DNA of 64,000 nucleotides from Lingula anatina (Eukaryota; Brachiopoda; Lingulata; Lingulida; Lingulidae), in the NCBI RefSeq assembly GCF_001039355.2, contig NW_019774569.1, forward strand, positions 240,079 through 304,078, read 5' to 3'. Under the pieces are notes generated by a model. That model was not told where the DNA came from and searched no databases. It saw nothing but the letters and a program-made list of their open reading frames with translations. The translations under genes and the position numbers were made by a program. Below are positions 24,153 to 35,315 of this stretch, piece after piece. Position 1 is the stretch's first letter; every line of letters starts with the position of its first letter.

Positions 24153-25148
24153 GAAAACATATATAAATCAAGTAAAGTAAAAATGAACTACGAAGAGATT
24201 AATTAAGATATAGTAAAGGACAACTCCACTGTATTTCCCCCCTTTAAAACAGTTTTTGCCACTACTATTATCATATTAGGATAAGCGTTAGAATTTTATT
24301 AATAAAATTAAATGCATGTGTGGAGAGATAGGTAATACGGGGAATGAGCAATGTGGAATTATACCTAATACGCCAATCTTTGTTTTAAAAAAATCTGGAG
24401 ATGTTTCCGATTGGTACGAAATATATGGATGTCGGAAGCAATCGGCTGAGATTAAAGGGGGCTGGCTGAGTGCACTGTGTGGGCTGCTTCTTCTGTTCAA
24501 AATTATCAAAAATGAGACGCGGTGCTTGTATATTCATGTCAACTCTTATCCCAAAATATGGGGCAAGTGACACGGCAGTGATCTTAGCAAGACAAAGTAA
24601 ACAGTTTGGTTTCTTTGTAGCTCTCCCGTAACTGGGATATGAGCCCTGATTAAAAACCTCAAGCGCGGAATTTCATTTCTTTACAATGTAGGCTGGATAG
24701 TATTAACGTGCTCCTTTATAGCGTGAGAGCATGAACGCGTTTCCTTGGTCTTCATCATCGAACAGTTTAGATGTGGGGAAGCAATCGGCTGAGATTAAGG
24801 GGGGCTGGCTGAGTGCACTGTGTAGCTGGGCTGCTTCTTCTGTTCAAAATTATCAAAAATGAGACGCGGTGCTTGTATATTCTTGTCAACTCTTATCCCA
24901 AAATATGGGGCAAGTGACACGGCAGTGATCTTAGCAAGACAAAGTAAACAGTTTGGTTTCTTTGTAGCTCTCCCGTAACTGGGATATGAGCCCTGATTAA
25001 AAACCTCAAGCGTGGAGCTGCATTTCTTTACAATGTAGGCTGGATAGTATAAACGTGCTCCTTTATAGCGTGAGAGTATGAACGCGTTTCCTTGGTCTTC
25101 ATCATCGAACAGTTTAGATGTGGGGAAGCGCTGTAGGAATTAGAATTC

Positions 25149-25204
<56 letters not shown>

Positions 25205-26023
25205 GGGGGGGGGGAAGATGTTATGTCGTATATAAGTTACGCATAGTTGATCGGGATCCGCTACGAGTCTTCCATTTCGTTGGCAGATGCCTTTTTTTAA
25301 GGGGGTAGCGTGGGGGGGGGGGTGATTCGGAGCTTAGGAAAGTGGGGGTTGGGGGCACGCACCAGTGTCCCCACGGGACATTTGTTTGGTTTTAAATTCC
25401 CTGGGAGGGTATTCTGGGTTAACGTTGTTGTGAGGCTTATAGTGAAGTTAAAGCACATGTCCCTGTGCCTATGCTATACCTTAGCTGTAAATGCAAGGAC
25501 CTCCATTCTAATTACGCAAGGCTTGCCCACTGGATAGATCTCACATTCTTGAGCGATTTTTTAAAGATCTTCTACCATCAAACGTTTCATTTATGTAAAT
25601 CATCGGGTGAATGTGCTCCATATGTTTGCTAAGCAAACAAAAGATACAACAAGGCCTATATTTTGCACTGATATATTTTTTTTATAGTGCTGCCCTTGTA
25701 TTAGCGTGAATTATTAGAGCACGTTATGTATACTGCTATTGCAATATGTACGTAATTGTAGGTTTACCTGAGAACTTACCTGTGCTATAGACGATCCCCG
25801 CCTCATTAATTTTGTTGTCATTTGCCTTCCTTTAGTTTTCAAAGGATACGTTCTTTCCCGCATGTATTAGACTGCGATATGGAAGTACTGTAAAATATAC
25901 CTAGTATTCCCCCCCCCCCTTCCCCCACACACACAGCCCGCCTTGTGCACGTTCCAGTTTGACCCAATCTTGCGCTCCACTTTTTAACCCTCTTCTGTTA
26001 CTGCAGGTTGGCTTGCAGCTACG

Positions 26024-26054
<31 letters not shown>

Positions 26055-26212
26055 GCTCTCTCTCGCACACACGCACACACAAACACACACACACACACAC
26101 ACAAACACAAGAGTTCCGCTGTTTAACTATGACTACCGTTACATCAAATAGTTCGGTCTGTATATAACTATATGATCAATTGCTCACCTCGTTTAGTCTT
26201 GCGCTCAGCCAT
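20844..26212 (-). CDS. BHMT: Betaine--homocysteine S-methyltransferase-like enzyme, seven exons
   Basis: Exons: 26188-26212, 23858-24048, 23285-23479, 22829-22940, 22239-22414, 21882-21957, 20844-21088, joining cleanly to 339 residues. BHMT moves a methyl group from betaine to homocysteine to give methionine in the cytosol. Family marks in order: [10 protein letters not shown] near the start, [13 protein letters not shown], the zinc ligand Cys214 in GLNC, the segment YRTTPDKPV, and the paired zinc ligands Cys296-Cys297 in IGLCCG. Human BHMT uses Cys217, Cys299 and Cys300, so spacing is nearly identical. Human BHMT is 406 residues; this protein ends about 40 residues after the CCG motif and lacks the C-terminal dimerisation arm. 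It may therefore be a BHMT-like or S-methylmethionine-type homocysteine methyltransferase rather than a strict orthologue. Confidence 0.92.
24079..24152. repeat. (TC)n(AC)n compound microsatellite
   Basis: A pure TC run passes directly into AC repeats, about 30 bases upstream (in the minus-strand sense) of the BHMT-like exon-2 acceptor at 24049-24050. Confidence 0.93.
24433..25126. repeat. Recent tandem duplication, period about 343 bp
   Basis: GCAATCGGCTGAGATTAA starts at 24438 and again at 24781, and the following 340 bases are nearly identical, with a few substitutions and small indels. It lies in BHMT-like intron 1. No coding content. Confidence 0.9.
25151..25210. repeat. (TG)n microsatellite followed by a G run
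   Basis: About 26 TG units then nine or more G, in BHMT-like intron 1. Confidence 0.9.
26021..26103. repeat. (CT)n / (CA)n compound microsatellite
   Basis: CT repeats with single interruptions run into CA repeats. This ends about 85 bp from the first BHMT-like exon. Confidence 0.88.
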
Positions 26213-26461
26213 TACGATGCGCGCACGATATAACACCGCGTCTGTTGCAAAGAAACCGTCTGGGGCAGAAGATTAGTGAACTGGAGGTGACATGCAGTCG
26301 TGACCCGAGATTAGACGGGGAGAGGACGGGCACCTGTGCGTTGCATTGACTAGGTTAATTTGTTAAAGACAGCCAGGGCAACTCCTACCGACAAGGGACA
26401 TCTCCAAGAAAGCCCCGTTGCACTTGTACAGAGCATAAACCAAACGTTGGTCCTTGCTTTA

Positions 26462-26661
26462 AGAACGCATTCAGAACAGCGGACTGACAGATCCGCGGAT
26501 CAAATATGGCGACCCACTAAAAAACTTGTGGCTTAATCCTCTATTAGACATTGAATAGATTCCCCGTGCGGAATTAGGCCAGGGATTACGCAACAAGCAT
26601 TCAGATGGGTCGGCCATATTTGATCCGCGAATCTGTTAGTTCGCTGCTCCTTATGCGCTCT
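26462..26661. mobile_element. Palindromic MITE family B, copy 5
   Basis: GACAGATCCGCGGATCAAAT near the left and ATTTGATCCGCGAATCTGTT near the right. The ends CGCATTC / GCGCTC match copy 3 closely, as does the inner CAACAAGCATTCA block. Confidence 0.72.
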
Positions 26662-27414
26662 TTTTTTTAAAGATAAATTGGTTTTGATCTTCATGAATTA
26701 GGGCATTTATTGAGTTTAATTTACATAATGTATGGAATGTCTACTGTTTTCAGTTGATCCAGTTCCTTGGGTTACAACTGGAGAAAAGCAGCCCAAAGAG
26801 TACGTTTGTGAAGAAAGGACCGACATTTTAACATTTGACTTTTTATATTTATTCTGTAAATCCGGCCCTTGGAATTCAACCATGGCTGGGCTTTAATACA
26901 AGTGAAAAGTGTATGCAATTTACACCAGTAACCATAGTTGTAGTTTTTGAATTTGACACCTGCTCTACTATACGGATTACACTTAAAGCCTCTTATAATC
27001 TTGGGAAGTCGCTTCGTTGAATCTTACATTATGTTTATATTGAATCTAAGTCGGGTATTTTCGAACCAGCGTTTAGACCTTTTGTGAACCGAGTCCCCAA
27101 GGGAGTAAAAAGTGGCGAGGTTGGGATCGTCAGATCTTTATGAAATCTAAATACCAAAGGTAAAGGCTTTTTTGTTAGATATTAGGACACCAGCTACTGG
27201 TGTTGCGACCTCAGAACTTTAACAATAATTTTTCACAGAACAAGGGCGTTCAAGGAAGAGTCATCCATCGTTGTCAAAAGTGCTGTTCTCTATTAAAGAA
27301 AAAACTGAGGATCACATAAAATCTCGCGAGATCAAAGATTGAGATGTTTGTCACATGAGCTTCCTTCTTTCCCGCGGAGTTTAAATTTGATAGGCAACAC
27401 GTGACGGAGTTATA

Positions 27415-27613
27415 GGGTGCTTTCCCAGAGATTTAGATCGATCTAAAGATTAAGATTTAGATCGACCTAACTCCCTGGGGGTTCACGCTAAATTGCAGTC
27501 AGCCGAGCGGGCACCATAGTTAATTACCCCCTTACAGCTTTTAGTAAGCTGACAGTAATCTAGTGAGACTCCCCACAGGGATAGATCGATCTTAAAATCT
27601 ATGGAAATGGGGT
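27415..27613. mobile_element. MITE family A, copy 2
   Basis: An uninterrupted copy of about 199 bp: GATTTAGATCGATCT on the left, CTCCCTGGGGGTTCACGCTAA inside, and GATAGATCGATCTTAAAATC then ATGGAAATGGGGTG on the right. Confidence 0.75.
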
Positions 27614-27815
27614 GATAGACAATAATTATATGTCAATCAATATTAATATACATCAAGTTGTATGTGTATTTCCGGTTGTGTTGAATTTCGTAATACAATG
27701 GTATGTCAGGACGACATAAATTAAAACAGATGAATCAAGAAACAATTTCTCCTTGTCACTTTAAGGATGGATACGTGTAGTTTCAATCAACGTCAATGTC
27801 TTCTGGCCTTTAAGT

Positions 27816-30800
27816 TCATAATGATAACATAAGTAATCCAGAGGAAAATATCATACAGCTGCTTGCAATGAAGGTGATTTGGTGAGTATAGAAATGGTCC
27901 TTTAACCAACCTAGAAGTAAAATAATTCGATATACAATACATATAGGACAAGGAGATACATACCTTTATGCTAAGTTGATCATTTTCATCACTTTGAGAT
28001 GTCTTAGGAATTAACAGCTATTAAATTATAGTTTTTTATCGCTGAAATGATAATCAATATCAGAATAAGAGGAACACAACGGGCACAACTCACAAATGCT
28101 CCCAGGCGCAACTTACACAATTTGAATATTGCTTTTTTACGCCACAAGAGGGATCGCCCCGCCCCCCTCCCCCTTCCTCCTAGCGTGTCTAATTTGCTAG
28201 GAGTATACTGCTCAATCATATCAGTGGCGGATTTAGGGGATGGCAGGGGGGTCCTGACCCCCCCCCCCCCTTCGTTCTCATAGAAGAATCACACCAATGG
28301 TCCCCTCTTGAATTTTGACTAGCTGAAACATAATCCTAAACCGTACCAAATGGCACCTTTAGCCCTATAAAATACCTAAAATTTTCGGGGCCCTTCACCG
28401 GGCACCGAACCCCACACCAAGGGGCAGGGGGGAGGGGGAGTATCGGCTTCGCATCTGCGGACCCCCCTTCAAATAATCCTGGATCCGCCCCTGCATTCTG
28501 TACCTTTAATATTTGATGCTTGTTGTTGTTGAGAAATGAGAAAAATGCCATTTATTTAATGCATTTGTGTACATCTTATTCTTATATCGAGTGTTTTTTT
28601 AAAATCCGCATGAATCCCCGTTCGGGTCAGTAGGCCTAGCGGTTTATTCTAACGCAGTCCTTAAATAATGCCACACCCTTATGTATGCCAACTTAAGAAC
28701 TATAATATCTTAATACATACAAAGATGTTTTCGTCATGCTTTAAAAAGTTTACATCTCATCTTTCATCATTTTAAAGGTTTTACTCACTTACCACCCAGT
28801 GGTGTTGCTAATGCAATAAGTCCCTGAGCGAGTGACATTAAGCCAAATGCATGCGGTAGATGGTCGAAGCCCACTACATCACGCAACAGCAAGCAAGGAA
28901 TGGTAAGCTTTGCCCCTAAAAATTAGGATTGTAGAAGATCTTCAACTCGTAGAAAAGCATATCTAGCTCTGAGAATTAAACTATCCCTTTTATCAATCCT
29001 ACGGAAGGTTGGTCTCATGATGATATGGTCAATTTCAGTAGTTGATCAACTTGAGACTAAAAGGTATTAGACCGATCGCTGCCCTAAGATTTTTTTTGGA
29101 TCAAATATAAGTAGCCTACAATGGTTGAACTTAAAAATAAACCTGCTACTGAATAAGTTATTTTGTGAAAGGGGACCAGTGTTCAAACTTACAATATGGT
29201 TGAATTGATTTTCAAACGCATATAACTGAATAAACAGGTTCTAAAATCAGCTTCCCTTTATAACATTGGGGTTCAGACATGACATTTTTGCTAAGGCGCC
29301 TACATCCCCCCCACCCAAAAAAAAAGTAAGAAAAAAGGCAAATGGAATAGTATTCAACGTACTAGTACACAATTTTAACATTACCTTGGCAAAACCCAAA
29401 CACTGCAACGAGTATGAGCAGATGGACCAACTTAGAGCTCACCACAAGAAGAGCAACAGAACCGCCACCAAGAAGTCCATATATGACAAGCCATGTTGCT
29501 ACCGAGAAAAACCTAACATCCGTAAGGCACGTTGCTCCTATGCGCCCTATGACGACGAATATGCCAATGACTACAAGCAAACAGGAGGCGTTGTCTGAAC
29601 TCATCCCTTTTTCTTTGGCAAAAGATGGCAAGAACGCCAAGGTCATGTTTTTTCCCCATTGGAAAAATGTCACCGATAATATGACACGAAGATATCGTAA
29701 ATTGCACACGATCGTCATCCATGAGGTGCTTGTTGAATTGCCCGCTTCTCCTGAATAGCCTTGCTGAGTTTTCGGTTGAAACAAGTCCGACAGAGATCCA
29801 AGACCCTGATTGCCATTTTCGCTTTCGTTCGATATAGCCTTGTCATTCTTGTACTCAAATCTTAAGAAAAGTCCAAGCAGTATTCCAATAGAAGAATACG
29901 CGGCCGTGGCAATCATTGCCACCCTCCAGTTAAACATGGACGCCATTGAATGTACCAACGGAGAAAGGACGAAAAGTCCAGCGCCACTGCCAGAAGTTGC
30001 AATTCCCAGTGCCAACCCCTTGAGTGGGCTATCATCGAAGCAGTGCTGGACGCTCACGGAGCTGGTGATTCCAAGGAAACTGAGCCCCATGGCTTGAAGA
30101 AAGCCAAAGGAGACAAGTAGAAAGTCCAGGCTTGGGGCCATACTGCTGAGTACCAGTCCCAAGAACGCTAGTACAGAGCCAATCACTGCCGATAGCCGGA
30201 AGCCCAGTACTGGAACCAAAATTCCGGCGGGCATACCTAAAGTGGAAAAAAAGTTCACAAAAAAGTTTTAAAAAGTACGAAAAAAGGCAAATAGAATAAC
30301 ATGCAACGTACTAGCACTCAATTTTCCTTATGATCACTTACTTAGCACAATAACACTATATTGATGTCAGGTATTCTGGGAGGGTGTATTGACTGCGTTA
30401 GGGTGGGCGCTTCCACGGCAGATTCAGCGAAACACGCTTTAATAGACTCTATTTCAAGAAGTACTAGTAGACTCTTCATTGCAACCTCTGTGGTCTTTAT
30501 TTAGTTAGGTCCTTTTCACTTGAAGTGTTATAGTTTAGCTATACAATCTACCGGTGCACTTTGCGAGTTTGGTAACGTATAAAATACGCGGCTTTCATGT
30601 AACCTCAATATAGAAAGGGTCTTAAGCAGTTAGCACAGTGTGAATGGGCCAGTATGCTGGTTCCTGAACACAGGTGTGACAGTAATGGTTGTACTAGGAA
30701 TGGCAGTCCAGAGTCCCATATTATGAGTACAGGATAAGATTAGTCGGAGTATTGGGGTTAGTATATAAGACAAAAGTCACCTGTACAAAGTAATTGGGTA

Positions 30801-31140
30801 AGGACTACGGTTCCTAGAAGACTACCATTCCTGCCACAGCAAGGGTGTGTAATAGGAGCAGTGCAACCAAGCGCCCTCTTCCAAAAGCTACAACTAAAAG
30901 TGATTCCTGATAAAAGCAACTACATTTGTTCACGCCCCCTCCACAGCTACGCGCGCATTACTCACCAAACAATCCAAAGGCGCAAAGGAGTAAAGCTAAA
31001 ATCCATGCAATACTTTCTTCTTTTGCTTTGAAATAATCCGACAATAAGCCAATATACAGGCCTGATGAATACTCAACTCCATTGAAGAGACTATGGTAAT
31101 AAAACGAACTAAATATCACGGCGAATTTATCCGTTGTCAT
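27816..31140 (-). CDS. SLC16/monocarboxylate-transporter-like MFS protein, copy 1
   Basis: Exons: 30966-31140, 29385-30236, 28793-28915, 27816-27910. Phases 1-1-1 give 414 residues with about 12 hydrophobic segments. MCT family members move small acids or related solutes through the plasma membrane, often with protons. TM1 has the MCT-like layout (FSSFYYHSLFNGVEYSSGLY, then AKEESIAWI). A hydrophilic central loop (residues about 190-230, ending SLSDLFQP) separates two six-helix halves, and the second half opens with FFQWGKNMTLAFLPSFAKEK. Exon 4 supplies the last helix. The DG-G/S-W-G/A-W motif of classic MCTs at the start of TM1 is not seen, so the substrate cannot be guessed. An acceptor lies upstream of the ATG, so a non-coding 5' exon is likely. 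Paralogue of the gene at 52390-56249. Confidence 0.9.
28222..28493. mobile_element. hAT-type MITE (CAGTGGCGGATTTAG ends), copy 1
   Basis: The left end CAGTGGCGGATTTAGGGG and right end GGATCCGCCCCTG are the widespread hAT-like inverted ends. Inside are runs of C and G and the shared phrase TTTTGACTAGCTGAA. It lies in the last intron of SLC16-like gene 1. Further copies at 45.7, 59.7 and 60.3 kb. Confidence 0.75.
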
Positions 31141-34100
31141 GTTACTCGCTTGTACTCCTCCTGTTGCTTGTTCTCTTTTAAAGTACTGAAAGTGAACTCA
31201 TAAGAATATTAAGTCGATATTTTTACCACTTTTAAGAGTACCGTTCTTTAGAAAAAGCATCTACCGGTATTACACACGGCCAACAGGAAGACGGCCATGG
31301 TCCCCAAGCCGGCACCTAAAAAATGACAACGCAGCTTTTACTTGTATATTGCGTCCTCTAGCTCTAGATCTGCGACCAAGTCAAACTCTTGTTAATTTTT
31401 TTTTCTACTCTGTATAGTCGTCCCTGCCAAAACCGGTTTGAAGTACGTCCCAAAAATCTCGTATCAAAGTGCTATCGCGGTCACGTCCAAAAACGTGCAA
31501 GTAATGGTAACTGCCGTGCCCTGCAGGCAGGGTGTTCGAGGGTCAGATGTCGAGTCAGAGATCTGTGGATCTACTATGGCGCTAATGGCCCGATCTGCAA
31601 GACAATAGGGTTAGCTGACCATGCATGTTAGAAATTAACGTTTTCCTTGTTAAAGCAACAAAAATATATATAAAAAAATGAACTTGAAACTTGACGCAGG
31701 TTGACAGGGGCCTCGACCCGCGACGTAGTTTTTTTGTGATTTACATGTACTTAAAGGTACTCACAATGGTATAAAAGAGGTTAGAGTACATACCTTGCAC
31801 CGTTTATGAAATGTAAGTACCAATTTCATACAAAGCAAAAATAAAATCCACGTGCAAAGAAAAATAAATAAAATGAAAAATAGAAATATAAATGTAGCAG
31901 AAAAAAAGCTTTAAAATTGCACTTTTTTAAATATCTGGTCCTGAAAATTACCTACTGATTTTCTCTTCAATATATAGAGTAATAGTATGCAACTGCTACA
32001 TGTAATATCTGTACGAGTAGGCCTATAATGATTTGAGGAATAATCTATCGTCCTCTTTAAAGTTTAGCTATTTAAAAACTATTCATGAAGAGGTATTTGG
32101 GCGAATTTAGCGACACTGATTTGACATAAGTAATAATGTAATAATTATGCATCTTTTGTGGCCTCCCTCCTATGACCTATGGCTTTTGAAGAAATTCCTT
32201 GCGTGTCACATATTGAAAGTTGTTTGTTGCGAGTACATGTACCAGCCTTTCCCCATAGGTGATTTGAAAATTGCCTAGGATCAAATCCGACACCCCCATT
32301 ATAATTTTTTATTCCATTATGTTATTATCATCATTGTTGTCACACATTCTGTGATAGCCAAAATCAGCAATGAAATCGCATCATAACAACATAGTGCACA
32401 ATAACCACATCGGGGACACTGGGGCTTTGCTTCACCTGACGGGGTGAAGCATGAGAAAATATGCAGAGGAATAAAGCGGGCGTTCAGCCGTGCTTAGAGA
32501 GAACGTTACCTTAGGGTTCCCTGAGATACCCCAGTTCACAATTCTTCCACGACGAAGACATCGATTAGACACAGGGTAAGATCTAGGTCGCCAAGCTCAC
32601 GGTGTCAGTTTCACTTACTCCAGTTCATATGAGTGCATTCTAGTGTGAAGGCCTACTGTACATTTAACATTTATTGAAATAAATGTTATTATAGTATAAA
32701 ATCTTTGGTCCTTCGTTATTCGTTATTGTCATCGACTTTTTAATAAAAAAAAAAACAGGCCCGGTGTCATGTACCAGAAAGTTCCCCGTGACAGAGATTC
32801 CGCTTCCCATTCATTTGTACAGGTGAGCCTTGCCCTAGATTTTGACCTACGTAGATCAAACTAACCCTATCCAATATAACTATATGGAGCATGGACCCTC
32901 TCACACGGACCCTCAGTTTCGTGACACCGCCCTTCATGTCACTAACTTTAAGTACACGTTCAGAGTTCAAGTTGTCGCCAACTGCTTCAGTGAGGGCGTG
33001 TCTCGTTTTTATGCTCACTCAAGATTTCTTTCTTCAACGCGTGTTTAACGTGTTATATGATGCGTTCGTGGGGGGGGGGGGGGGGGGGGGGTTCTGAAGA
33101 TTGTGTTGGAAACTGTTGCTCAGGCTTCAATCAGTTCATTTGTGGACTACAATGCACTATGGTGTGATCACGAAGGAAAAGATCTGATACAGATATAATC
33201 GGTGTGAATATGAATCTTTAAGCTAATCATTTTAATCATTTTTAGATATCTTCAAAATTACAGTCTATTTGATTATATTTTTATTTTCATCGCTGATTTG
33301 ATCAAAAATATTGAAAAAAGACGAACACAGTGGGCACAACTCAAAAATGTTTGTTAAGTGCAACAAACACATTTCGCACACAAAAATAATGAATTTAATG
33401 TAACAATGTTTTAACATAATGTTTAAAGATATTACCAAATATTATCGAAACTCCAGGAGAAATATACACAGAGTTAATAAGCACGTATGAACTTGGTTAA
33501 GTTCACTGTGCAATTTGCCTAAGTTTCAGTGATCTTAAAACCCCCTTTACACTGAACGGCGCCCTTTCTGCAACATGAAACTGGCATCGCTGGCATCGCT
33601 GTGCAAAAAGAATGTTTAATGATCTGCCAGGTGTCGGCACATAAAGTATTATTATTATTATTATTATTTTTATTATTTTTATTTTTTGCTCTCAAACAAG
33701 GCCGTATTACGGGACGCAGAAAAGTCGCCGCCAAGTGTAAAGGGGAATTACTTGATATCCGACAGATCTTCTTGAGCTCCACCAAGAATATGATATAATA
33801 AAATAAATTAACGAAACAAAAACGAAGTACCTAAAAGTATTTGGCAATTATGTTGCCCTCCCTCTTTTATGGAAATTTAGGAATTTTTAAAAGAATTTAT
33901 GGCGTGTAAATCGGAAATTGGACTAAACCCGTTTGGGCGTAGGGGTAATGAAAATGAAAGGTATCGGTTTCTTCGTGGCCTGCATATTCACAAACTTTGA
34001 GCGGTAGCTATAATTACCGAACTGGTTCCAGTTATCTCAGGCAAACAAAACTTTTTTCTAGAAATTTATTCATTTTTATTTAGATAGCAGAGTATACTGG

Positions 34101-35315
34101 AATGGACGTTCAGTCATTTATACAATTTATCACCGGAACTATGACAACAATAATACAGCAGATGGCTGGTAATACCTTGAATGAATTTCTTCCTTTAAGC
34201 AGAAAAGATCTTGCTTAACATGTGAAAAAACAAAATTGCCCATGTAACATAGCCGTACAAATTGTTATATTGATAATGATGAAATTTTAATACCTGTGTA
34301 CATACACTATGGTTGATGCTGTTACCACTCATACATACACATTTATGTCCAGCTATTACTTTTTTCTCTAAAATGGGCCTTTTTCTTGCAATACTTGCAT
34401 TAGATATTGGTTTAATGCAAAAATTAAATGACATTTGATATTAAAACTGTTACTTGAGTCATTGATGAAATGAAAATGTATCCATTTTATGTACATGAAC
34501 ACATAATCTGTCAGGAATTGTCTTAGTCGAAAAGAAAGGATTCTTCTTCAATCAACAGCTAATATTGAATCTGATTACCTCAAAAAAAAAATTAATAAAT
34601 AAATAAAATCAAAGCTATTGAAAGTGAACACTACGAAAAGTCTTAGAAGCAATACACATCATTATTATAAATAATATAACACATATGATGACATTCTATG
34701 CTTACACCTTGCAACGAGAAATATAAAATGTCAATATTTTATATTTTCGAGGGGATTTTTATTGTTTTAAATCATCACAAAGATTCATTATTGAATAATT
34801 CGATGCAGGATAAACCTCATTTTCTGTATGTGGGTGATAATGAAGGATTACAATACCCTTAAGTGTATTTCACTATTGTTATGCCCCCTAAAACCGCCAA
34901 AGGTGGAAGGGAAAGAGACCAACAGCAGATTCAACCAAGTCCACCGAACAATGGCCGTCCGGAAACTGCGCAATGCCGTTTACGATAGTGGTACGGTTTT
35001 CGGGCTTACGATTTTAAAACTTTGTCATAAGTTTGAGTTTAGCAAAAATCGTAGACTAAACGGGGGTCGTGGGGCACGGCCACCGCCTGTCTTCGATAGA
35101 CGCCGCACAAAAAGGCATATCCTAGCAGTTTACGAGCAACGTATTGACATCGCATGGCAAATGTAATCTAGGCAGGCATTTTTGCGATCATGCCGTTCGT
35201 ATTAGGATTCAAGCCACTGAAAAAAACTAATGAATCCCTTATTAAATAAAACATAAGCTACAATAGAAAAGTGAAAAATTATATTGGGTCTTATGACGTT
35301 TTCTATGTTTGTTAT
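31141..35315. other. Gene-free interval between SLC16-like gene 1 and the VioB-like gene
   Basis: The left part holds the 5' end of SLC16-like gene 1. The segment 31840-32240 is a diverged repeat of 46550-47110. A G run lies at 33069-33092, an (ATT)n tract near 33648-33690, and a small MITE at 33541-33746. The open frames at 32767-33018 and 34828-35166 show no family features. Otherwise I see nothing. Confidence 0.4.
33541..33746. mobile_element. Short inverted-repeat element (CCCCTTTACACT ends)
   Basis: CCCCCTTTACACTGAACGGC at 33541 is mirrored by GCCGCCAAGTGTAAAGGGG at its right end, about 205 bp apart, enclosing ATT repeats. A probable MITE. Confidence 0.55.

Larger units (their letters stand above)
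26213..27815. other. Gene-free interval upstream of BHMT-like gene and downstream of SLC16-like gene 1
   Basis: Must contain the BHMT-like promoter near 26213-26460. Two MITEs occupy 26462-26661 and 27415-27613. Between them I see no family I recognise; one short plus-strand frame near 26754-26900 has no support. Confidence 0.4.

Noticed and set aside
29266-30097. Several plus-strand frames of 95-114 codons
   Set aside because: Antisense shadows of the conserved exon 2 of SLC16-like gene 1; the same shadows appear over copy 2 at 53.8-54.5 kb.
31265-31315. 51-nt minus-strand segment with good splice signals, encoding a hydrophobic stretch (GAGLGTMAVFLLAVC)
   Set aside because: It lies upstream of the SLC16-like start codon and cannot be joined in frame to the next acceptor, which meets a stop at once. 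At best a non-coding 5' exon.
34828-35166. 112-codon plus-strand frame
   Set aside because: No family features, no matching splice partners and no good start context; likely chance.
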